This document shows, one piece after another, positions 1 through 6,842 of a DNA stretch of 13,177 nucleotides. Position numbers and translations under genes: made by a program. Below the pieces are notes generated by a model. The model saw only the letters and a program-made list of their open reading frames with translations, ran no database searches and had not been told where the DNA came from. The stretch comes from Cyclostephanos tholiformis (Eukaryota; Bacillariophyta; Thalassiosirophyceae; Thalassiosirales; Thalassiosiraceae): NCBI GenBank assembly GCA_036939975.1, contig JALLPB010000975.1, positions 1-13,177 of the forward strand. Reading direction: 5' to 3'. Numbering within the stretch: position 1 is the stretch's first letter; every line of letters begins with the position of its first letter.

Positions 1-153
1 CATTTTCTGCTTCTATTCAATTAGAAGCAGCTTCTACGTGGGAACATGTGGACTTTGTATCGAAAAATAAAATAGAAGCAGAAAATGCATTCTAATAGCT
101 TAGAAGCAGAAAATGCATTCTAATAGCTTAGAAGCAGAAAATGCATTCTAATA
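1..153. repeat. 28-bp tandem repeat with an inverted partial copy
   Basis: Two complete 28-bp units lie at 73-100 and 101-128, and a third, at least 25 bp long, at 129-153. Each begins TAGAAGCAGAAAATGCATTC, and the copies are identical across their shared length. Positions 1-15 are the exact reverse complement of the first 15 bases of the unit, so the block is flanked by an opposed copy. Positions 22-36 form a perfect palindrome (TAGAAGC, one base, GCTTCTA) built from the same TAGAAGC word. No coding frame runs through it. It could be the end of a small non-autonomous element or a local minisatellite; the left part is outside the window. Confidence 0.85.
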
Positions 154-313
154 AATATATTACGAGCAGAAATAGACTGGTAAGCTTTTCATGCAAGAAA
201 GGTTTCTTGTTTTGTTTTCTCGTGTGAGAACTCGCTCCTTCACTTGAAAGTGAGGTAGACGTGCGACCTATCCCAACACGAGCGATATTTCACCTTCATC
301 TCATATCCACAAT
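154..313. other. Leader region of the acidic two-domain gene
   Basis: This stretch separates the repeats from the first ATG at 314. It is mixed sequence with no clear TATA box or other motif that I can defend. It presumably holds the promoter and 5' leader of the downstream gene. Confidence 0.4.
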
Positions 314-1508
314 ATGCCGCGAGGAACTGGGTTGAACGAACGAACGGCAAGGTGGAATAAATCCGACGACGCTAAATTCCGCGACCTTGTGAAAAGAGGC
401 AAAATTGACATCACCGACGTGACCCCTGCCACCATCGATTACGTCAGAGCAAAGTACGGCTGGGTGAATCGTTCGGAGACTAACTTCCGTCAAAATTATA
501 GAAGGGTTGCGAACACTCTTCGACTCGCTCAAGACCTTGAAGGAGCACGAGCACACAGAAAAAACGGTTAGTCTAATAATATTTAATTTATCTACTTTCT
601 CATCTGGCATGATATTCTACGATGACTAACACCTGACAGACACCGACTTTGACTCTGACTCCGCCGCCACCAACGACGACGACGGCAACACCGACGAGGA
701 ATATAACAGTGACAACGAGGAAGGAGAGCAAGAAGAAGCCGACGACGACACGGACAACGAGGACGACAAGGCCATCGACAACACCATGCCTCCAAAGCTG
801 AAGCTAGCAGCTGCTACACCTCCCAAAAAAAACCCTGCTAAAAAAGAGCCCCGAGTTGAAAGCATCACTTCAGCTCTCTCCGCAAATCTCAGGGTTGCAG
901 CACCTGCTTTCAAGTATTACTCAATGGCGACGTTAGATGGGTATATGGTAAAGCCTTATTGTCAAAATTTTACTGACTATGTTGAAGTTGATATTCATGT
1001 TGCAGGTGTGCTCAAGGAGAATTCATACAAGGTGGAGTTGAGCATGGATGGCATGAGCTTGATTTGGAAGCGAGCAGTTCCTGATTACTTTTTTGAGAGT
1101 AAGCGGATGCAGACTCAGCTGGGCCGGGCGTACCACCCAAACGAATCACGTGTGATTGCTCATGATGATGTTGTGCAGATAATACGGAAGGGGGGGATGG
1201 AGACAGGTGGAGTCCATTTTGCACCTGACGCAGATGCAATGGTGATTCAATTGGGTGCTGTTTGCACCGGCACTGTGCGGGTGAAGGAGTTTTTGAAGAA
1301 GGTTGACGAAGTGATCCACTTAGGGAATTGTCATTATCAATTCAATACAGTCTACAGTTGTAAGGTCCGAAAGATGGTGCAGCGGACTATTGAGAAGAAG
1401 AAGGCGTTTCGTAGTGTTAGTGTTAATGATGATGACATTGCCAAAGGAACAGATTCTGACGGGCATGATGACGGCAATGACAAGATGGCAGATCCAGTCG
1501 GAAGTTAA
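314..1508 (+). CDS. Uncharacterised protein with acidic linker, two exons
   Basis: Exons are 314-566 and 640-1508, giving 373 aa. The intron 567-639 (73 nt) begins GTTAGT, has a TGACTAAC branch point and ends ACAG. It splits an Asp codon (residue 85) and joins two open frames exactly. Residues 1-84 form a compact basic, probably helical segment (Trp14, then NFRQNYRRVANTLRLAQ near 57-73) that could bind nucleic acid, though I cannot assign a family. Residues 85-133 are an Asp/Glu/Asn linker (DSDS, NDDDG, EEADDD). A Lys/Pro patch follows near 136-155, then a globular C-terminal region of about 170 residues including YKVELSMDGMSLIWKR, and an acidic Asp-rich tail. I do not recognise the product. 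The layout suggests a nuclear or chromatin-associated protein, but that is inference. Its 3' end faces that of the aminotransferase gene. Confidence 0.75.
567..639 (+). other. Spliceosomal intron, 73 nt
   Basis: GTTAGT donor, CTAAC branch point at 626-630, and CAG acceptor at 637-639. Without splicing the frame stops at TAG 569-571. Removing it joins residue 84 to the acidic linker in frame. Confidence 0.85.
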
Positions 1509-1855
1509 TTGAATGTTTTTGATGTTAGTAACAGCAAGTAAGTTAGTGTAGGAATGTTTCAAAAAATTATAATAGTACCCTACAATAACATGACAGTGGA
1601 GGGAGGTAAATTGAGGTCAAATGCACTGAGTCTGTATTCACGTCTTGCTCTAGGTCAATATTCTGTCATTTCCCTCATCTTCATTTAACAAACAACACTG
1701 ATTTCTATTGAAGCTGATTCCTCAAAGAGGTAGGATTGGTATTGATAAAGAGATGTTTTGATTCAATGGATTTATTCCTTTTGTCTTGTCGACGTGTCAA
1801 ACTCAGATGAAGAAAAGCATGGAGTGAAACTTAACTACTGGTGATAATGAGAGCT
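1509..1855. other. Convergent 3' intergenic spacer
   Basis: This AT-rich spacer lies between two facing stop codons. It must hold the 3' UTRs and poly(A) signals of both genes. I see no ORF of note, RNA gene or repeat in it. Confidence 0.6.
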
Positions 1856-3615
1856 CTATCCAATTACGCGCTTAAGCGCCTTCTCGAACCTCTCACAAGC
1901 AATATCGATGTCTTCCTCAGTTATGTTAAGAGGAGGCACGAAGCGAATTACCTCGTAGGTACTGCAGCCGAGGATCAACAAATTCTCCTCGACGCATTCT
2001 TTAGACAACTTCAATTTGATGCCCGGTTCCGCATCTTTCGTAAACTCGACGGCGGTCATCAAACCCAACCCTCGTACGTCGCCTATCAAGCCCCTCGACA
2101 ATACGTTCCCCTGAATGTTGCGTAGATTCTCCCTAAGTCGCTCCCCCATCTTTTTTGAGTTCTCGACCAGGCCCTCATCGCGTATGACCTTCTGCGTCGC
2201 CACTGCGGCCGCGCACGATAGAGTGTTCGCGGCGTACGTACCCCCAAGCATCCCGGGATCGCAAGCGTCGGCCACCTCGGGCCACGTGGCCACGGCCGAT
2301 AGGGGGAAGCCGGACGCTATGCCCTTGGCCATTGTAAGTATATCAGGCTGGACCCTGCCCCGCTCGTTGGCATACCGATCCGAGTCGCACGCAAAGAACG
2401 ATCCCGTCCGTCCAAAACCAGTCTGGACCTCGTCGCAAATGAGGAGAGCCTTCTTGGAGTTGGCGAATTCCTGTACCCTTCCAAGAAAGTCGGGGGGGGC
2501 GGGGACATACCCGCCCTCACCGAGTACAGGCTCGATGAGGAAGGCTGCGCAATCGTCCTCGTGAAGGGTATCCTTGAATAGCTGCTCTAGCTCGGCCATG
2601 GCCATGTCGGTTGTTATTCCGTGGTACTCATACGGGAACAGGGTGACGTGAATACCTGAGGCAAGTTTTGACGATTCGGAGAGGAGACGCGATTCCATGA
2701 GGTCCGGAAACGTTACACGCAGATAAACGAGCTGGAGCGAATTATATTTATACCTGGCATCAATGGTCCGAATTTTTGTCTGACCATGGTAATGAAACGC
2801 CGAAAGGATTCCGTGGGCATCGAGGATTAGGCGAACTGGTTTCGCGTTGATCGTGTATGCGCCTCTATTGTATCACTCGCGCGCTTACCTGTAAATTCTC
2901 GCTGATGTCTGCGATTCCATCAGACGAAGAAAGGAAAGAGTAGCATGAATAAAAGAGCTGTTGACGGGACGACGGCACACGACGATGTGATACATGCACT
3001 CACGGTCATCGCCATTGTCCCGAAGGTGCGACCGTGATAACCTCCCCGAAAAACCACCACCGCGTGCTTCCCCGTGAACGCCCTCGCCATCTTCACGGCG
3101 TTCTCCACCGCCTCCGCGCCCGTCGTGCCATAGTACAAGACGTCTATCCCCAACGGCATGCGTGGCAGCAGCAATTCCGTCAATTCGAGCATTCTGTCGT
3201 GATAACCGAGGTTAACCTGCGAGTGAACGATGTTGTCGAGTTGCTCCTTCGCCGCCGCGATGACGACGGGATGACTGTGTCCGGTATTCACGACCCCTAT
3301 GCCGGACGTAAAGTCGAGCAATGACTTTCCACAGGTGGTATGGACGTAGGATCCAGATCCAGAGGCGAAGACTAGATCCGTCAGCCGGCCGATCCCCCTG
3401 GCGATGTGGGACTTGGCGTCGTGGATTGTTCGCGTCTCGCCTTTTTCGGGAGCGTCGAGGCATCCGAGGTTGAGGGTGGAGCCGGAGCGGCGACGGCCGA
3501 CATTCGCGATGATGCCGTCATTGTGCAGACGGGCGGATGATATGGCCCCGGCGGAAGAAGTGTACGAGCAAGAGAATGCCGCGGCTGCACGCTTGAGGAG
3601 GAGGGGCGATGCCAT
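1856..3615 (-). CDS. Class III PLP-dependent aminotransferase, probably mitochondrial
   Basis: Four exons on the minus strand: 3615-3004, 2908-2889, 2779-2754 and 2655-1856, giving 485 aa. Family hallmarks are all present: the phosphate-binding GTTGAEA (163-169), YHGRTFG (193-199), EPVLGEGGYVPAP, LLICDEVQTGFGRTG with Asp294 for the PLP ring nitrogen, and TMAKGIASGFPLSA with Lys330 as the Schiff-base lysine. The two middle exons are only 20 and 26 nt; they restore the family segment TSARIYRQKFGPLMPG that is otherwise missing. The first 32 residues have no acidic residue and are rich in Ala, Ser and Arg, which fits a mitochondrial presequence; a plastid address is less likely. The family covers 4-aminobutyrate, acetylornithine and alanine-glyoxylate transaminases. 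EPVLGEGGY and the C-terminal half suggest the GABA-aminotransferase-like branch, but the substrate cannot be fixed from motifs. The catalytic residues are intact. Confidence 0.9.
2754..2779 (-). other. 26-nt micro-exon of the aminotransferase
   Basis: Preceded by GGTCAG and followed by GTATAA on the minus strand. It completes the Arg codon, codes for QKFGPLMP and gives the first base of Gly220, which exon 4 finishes. FGPLMPG is a conserved stretch of class III aminotransferases. The intron after it is 2656-2753 (98 nt). Confidence 0.82.
2889..2908 (-). other. 20-nt micro-exon of the aminotransferase
   Basis: Preceded on the minus strand by ...CGCAG and followed by GTAAGC. It codes for TSARIY plus two bases of an Arg codon, matching the conserved segment that follows GTMAMT in the family. 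Flanking introns are 2909-3003 (95 nt, donor GTGAGT) and 2780-2888 (109 nt). Confidence 0.8.
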
Positions 3616-4171
3616 TTTGTTCTTGTCTGTGTGTTCTCACCAGCGACAGACAGACGATCGTGCTAAGTGACGATGATAATAGGTAGTATTCATTTCACTG
3701 CACCTAGCTATGACTCATGTCTAATTTCCAAAGATGGGGTTGGTGCACTCTTAATCTTAAATCCCGCCTCATCCTCATCAATAATATCCTGCAATAGATC
3801 ATTCAACTGGTTGGTGAGCAAGGAAATACCAAGCTGGTACTGAATGATGACATGATATGGGATTCTTCTTCTACTCAGCAAACGTGGCGGTTGAGGGGGC
3901 CAATTTAAGGGTTGAAATTTCCGCGGTGGATGAGTGAGGGGAAGAATATTGATCTTTCTCATTGCTGTTGTTGGCTGCAGCTGTAGATGATGATAATGAA
4001 TAGACTAGATGATTTACTGAAATAATACTTCAATAGGCAATTGATTAGACGGACCAAGAAATGGAATGACAGAGACGCCAAAGTGAGCATTATACCGGTC
4101 TTCTCCAGGCTACAGCCGTGAGAGTCCGAACGACCGAAAAGGCCACAGAATTCGCAAACGTCCACCAGCGC
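3616..4171. other. Spacer between RPL15 and the aminotransferase
   Basis: It must contain the 3' UTR of RPL15 and the promoter of the aminotransferase, both on the minus strand. The only other content is the doubtful small ORF at 3708-3962. I see no RNA gene or repeat. Confidence 0.5.
3708..3962 (-). CDS. Possible small protein or last exon, unrecognised
   Basis: This is an open frame of 84 codons. Its N-terminal half is Pro-rich and basic (PPRKFQPLNWPPQPPRLL). A plausible amphipathic helix follows (LGISLLTNQLNDLLQDIIDED), which makes it more protein-like than the neighbouring chance ORFs. The minus strand just upstream reads ATCTACAG, a possible splice acceptor that would keep this frame open, so it might be the final exon of a gene starting inside or beyond the RPL15 3' region. 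I recognise no family. It could equally be non-coding sequence in the aminotransferase promoter. Confidence 0.25.
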   Translation of the reverse strand: MRKINILPLTHPPRKFQPLNWPPQPPRLLSRRRIPYHVIIQYQLGISLLTNQLNDLLQDIIDEDEAGFKIKSAPTPSLEIRHES

Positions 4172-4789
4172 TTAACGGTAACGCTTGAGACGCTGGTTGT
4201 TCCTGTTGAGCCACGCGGCTCTGGAGCTCCCTCCCTTGATGCCATTGGCGCGATGACCACTCTTGCGAAGGCCGCGGGCCTTGCGTCCAGCGCTCGTGAG
4301 GCCTCTGCACTCTCTGTGCTTGTGCACGGGGTTCGCGATCCAGTTGATCCTTGGATCGTTGCGAATCTTCATGTGGGACGGGTCGACGAGGATGACCTCG
4401 TAATACTTCATGGTCGCGTCCTGGTTGACCCAGTACGAGTTAAGGACGCGGAGGTTGGCGAACTTCCGTCCGACCTTCTCCTCGGCGACGGATTGGAGGT
4501 TCCTCTGGAATTTGAGGTGGTTGATACCCTGGTTCTTCGGCTTACCGAAGACCATGCCGCGGTGGTTCGGGCGCTTCCGCCCCCCACGGCGCACGCCGCA
4601 CCTCACGACGACGTATCCCTGCTTGGCCTTGTAGCCGAGACGGTGAGCCTTGTCGGTACGGGTCGGACGATTAACGCGGGTGATCTTGGGACGCTGACGG
4701 TATTCCCAGGCGCGAACTCGGAGGAGGAAGCGGAGGGCGTCGCTCTGCTTGTGACGCCACAGCTCCTCCATGTATTTGTAGCAACCCAT
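4172..4789 (-). CDS. RPL15: 60S ribosomal protein L15 (eL15)
   Basis: A single-exon gene of 205 aa, against 204 in human. It aligns end to end with the family: MG.YKY.EELW at the N-terminus, [89 protein letters not shown] and a C-terminal RYR. The protein is part of the large cytosolic ribosomal subunit and binds 28S rRNA through its many basic residues. Codons favour G or C at the third position, as expected for a highly expressed gene. It is transcribed away from RPL28 and the two share an upstream spacer, so they may be co-regulated. A long open frame on the opposite strand is a by-product of this codon bias. Confidence 0.98.
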   Translation of the reverse strand: MGCYKYMEELWRHKQSDALRFLLRVRAWEYRQRPKITRVNRPTRTDKAHRLGYKAKQGYVVVRCGVRRGGRKRPNHRGMVFGKPKNQGINHLKFQRNLQSVAEEKVGRKFANLRVLNSYWVNQDATMKYYEVILVDPSHMKIRNDPRINWIANPVHKHRECRGLTSAGRKARGLRKSGHRANGIKGGSSRAAWLNRNNQRLKRYR

Positions 4790-5078
4790 GTTTGTATAAT
4801 AATATTAGGTATATAATTACGGGAACGCTGCGGTTTAAGTAGAAGGGGGAAATCGACGGTGGTTAGCAATTGTCAGGCGCCTATGGTGCGATTTTCTCCT
4901 CAACACGCCATCATGGTCGACAGTAACTTACATCCTTTTTTTATTGAGTGTGAAAAATAGAGGGCAGGGGATATGGTAGATGTTGGTGTTGTTGTGCGGC
5001 TTTCACGTGTTTACTTGTTATCCCATTACTACCTACTCGTCCTACGTACACCCACAGTAGGAACAGTATGATCTCTGT

Positions 5079-5100
5079 TTGGCGATATTACTGTCGCCAA
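5079..5100. repeat. Perfect 7-bp inverted repeat in ribosomal promoter region
   Basis: TTGGCGA and TCGCCAA flank an 8-base spacer. It could be a dimeric transcription-factor site or a hairpin in a 5' leader. No known consensus is claimed. Confidence 0.6.
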
Positions 5101-5170
5101 TCAGAATCACCAACGCAACTCCCATAATACCTCTATTATTATCTTTTCCCCTCTCGTCGCGCTTTCTCTC

Positions 5171-5208
5171 GGTGCGTATTGCGCACCATGGTCCTCCTTA
5201 TACGGAGG
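5171..5208. repeat. Two adjacent inverted repeats in ribosomal promoter region
   Basis: GGTGCG/CGCACC (5171-5187, 5-base spacer) is followed six bases later by CCTCC/GGAGG (5193-5208, 6-base spacer). Both have perfect arms. They may be protein-binding sites or leader hairpins; function unknown. Confidence 0.55.
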
Positions 5209-5564
5209 TTCCTGCTGCTGCTTTTGTCGGTGGAACGTCCTCAAATGAATTGTCGATCCCTGCTGTGGTTTTTGTGCGGCGGGTCCCGATTTGGTCGGAT
5301 CACGGGCAGATGCGATATTATATTATAATAATCGTACAGGGCCATGTATCGGAGCGAACATGAGCGCGGTGGCGTTACTTCCGACGATGGCAGTGCATGC
5401 CCCCATGAATATGGAAGCCAATTTTCTCGAGCCTTTTTCGTCTCAACTTTTTTACGCTTGCACGTTACCTCCCTTCCCATCCGACCATCATCTGGTGGCA
5501 ATCGCCGCAGGTAACACACCTGGCCCGATTTTTCGCACTCGCATAAACACACACGCACAAAATA

Positions 5565-6008
5565 ATGGTCGCCGTCCCCGATTCCCTCGTTTGGGAACTT
5601 GTCAAGAATAACAGCTCCTTCATGCGCAAGAAGAACGGCCGGACGGCGCGGTCCGGATCGATCCGCTTTTCCGTCGAGAGGGGTAACCTCAGGAGCTTGT
5701 CCACCTACAAGTACTCCGGCCTCGCGAACTCAAAGACGATCGACGTTTCCGCCACGTCCGACAATCGGGCCTCGCTCACCCTCAAGACGAAGAAGGCCAT
5801 CAACAGCGGCAAGGCCGGCAAGGCCTCGATCGCCCTGAACAAGGATTTCCGCAGGACGGAGAAAACCATCAAGAGCCAGGCCACGGACAATTACTATCGT
5901 CCCGACCTCAAGGCCTCGGCACTCGCTAAGTACACCGCCATTTACAGGTCGAACAGGGTCGCCAAGGGTGTGAAGAAGGTGGCTCCGGTAAAGAAGGGAC
6001 GCGCATAG
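5565..6008 (+). CDS. RPL28: 60S ribosomal protein L28 (eL28)
   Basis: A single-exon gene of 147 aa; the human protein has 137. Family features are the N-terminal LVWELVKNNSSFMRKKNG (WxxVxNxSSF, near residues 10-20), FSVERGNLRSLSTYKYSGLANSKT in the middle (NLxxxxxxxYxGLxxxKT), and the C-terminal NYYRPDLKASALAKYTAIYRS followed by a basic tail (KGVKKVAPVKKGRA). The protein sits on the solvent side of the large ribosomal subunit. The ATG follows CAAAATA and begins the conserved N-terminus, so the start is secure. Codon choice is strongly C/G-ending (AAG, GCC, CTC), like RPL15. The AT-rich run just after the stop is a plausible 3' UTR start. Confidence 0.96.
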   Translation: MVAVPDSLVWELVKNNSSFMRKKNGRTARSGSIRFSVERGNLRSLSTYKYSGLANSKTIDVSATSDNRASLTLKTKKAINSGKAGKASIALNKDFRRTEKTIKSQATDNYYRPDLKASALAKYTAIYRSNRVAKGVKKVAPVKKGRA

Positions 6009-6842
6009 TAAAATAAAAAAATATTGTAGTAATCGGTTAACGGGAAACGTCACATCCCGAGAACGCACAGCGCTACTCACCCGATCGTACCTCGTTTTGC
6101 TTTATCTTTCTTGATGTGGCGAAAAACAATGCATTATTGTCTTCCAGTTGCTGCTGCCATGATTGATTTCCTTCATCGACCATCATGTCCGAAATGGATG
6201 TGTATTAGTTTTCACTTCTCTTCATTTTTATCTTCTAAAGCTCTTCCCAGTAAATTGGAAACCTCAGACGATTTCAAGTTTATTTTCATTCTCTTTCTCG
6301 TTTCGTCATTTGCCGATCTGCCCCAACGTAATATGCTGTGCGGTGCATGTCACATGATCCTTTAGGGGCCTGGGCACCAGGACTAGCTAAATATAACTAA
6401 TTATCTCGGGAAGGTCGTCTACTTGGTGATATTATTTTTGCCCTGCTCCTGCATGAAAGTATCAAATGTGGCAAGCAGAATGGAATTCTCCCTGAATAAA
6501 TGGATCTAAGCAACGGTCTTGGTAAAATGCATTTCATGCTGGCAACACCTGTAATAGCACAGACCAAGGCGTTCTTATGTCCTGCAGTAACTACCTAGCG
6601 TATGGGTATATTGCACACTTCAGGGGCAGGATAGGCATTTAATTTCAATAGGGTATAGTACTGATTTAAGATTTCTTTCAACAACCCTTGCTCGTTTCCA
6701 CATTATCATCTCCCTTCACAATTTTTTTTTTCTGTACAGCCATGTGGCAAAAAGTTATCCAAACAAATACATCTCAACAAACTTGTTTGCAAACACTCAT
6801 AAAGGATATTTTGTTCGTGGCAAGAAATGTTTGGCCCTCCCC
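6009..6842. other. Convergent spacer after RPL28
   Basis: About 830 bp of AT-rich sequence lies between the RPL28 stop and the stop of the zinc ribbon-ankyrin gene on the other strand. It holds both 3' UTRs. Open frames at 6111-6365 and 6744-6962 have T-rich, low-quality translations and I do not call them. A T-run (6722-6731) and a small 5-bp inverted repeat near 6369-6383 are present. No tRNA or snRNA signature seen. Confidence 0.55.

Larger units (their letters stand above)
4790..5564. promoter_or_regulatory. Divergent spacer between RPL15 and RPL28
   Basis: Both ribosomal protein genes start from this 775-bp spacer, so it must contain both promoters. It has no convincing coding sequence. 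Three short perfect inverted repeats lie within 130 bp near its middle (5079-5100, 5171-5187, 5193-5208). Which part drives which gene cannot be read from the sequence. Confidence 0.7.

Noticed and set aside
1..153. CRISPR array
   Set aside because: The 28-bp units are directly adjacent with no unique spacers, and the genome is eukaryotic.
1841..2564. Plus-strand open frames across the aminotransferase last exon
   Set aside because: Antisense shadows of a conserved coding exon.
2656..2698. ATG at 2698 (minus) as the start of a separate 280-aa aminotransferase
   Set aside because: The first residues after it (ESRLLSESSKLAS) do not fit the family and lie in intron 3. The acceptor at 2656 joins cleanly to the micro-exons and to exon 1, giving one complete enzyme.
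3959..4165. Minus-strand open frame starting six bases after the RPL15 stop
   Set aside because: It lies in the RPL15 3' UTR, and its C-terminal half is low-complexity Ile/Tyr/Gln sequence. A second cistron is not expected here.
4118..4816. A 232-codon plus-strand open frame longer than RPL15 itself
   Set aside because: It is the antisense of RPL15, whose G/C-ending codons suppress stops on the other strand. The translation resembles no protein and has no support of its own.
5079..5611. Overlapping plus and minus open frames in the RPL15/RPL28 spacer
   Set aside because: Their translations are unrelated to each other and of odd composition. One runs into the RPL28 start in a different frame. 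The region is better explained as promoter.
6009..6842. tRNA or snRNA gene in the spacer after RPL28
   Set aside because: No GGTTCGANTCC-like B box with a matching cloverleaf and no U1-U6 core sequence was seen on either strand.
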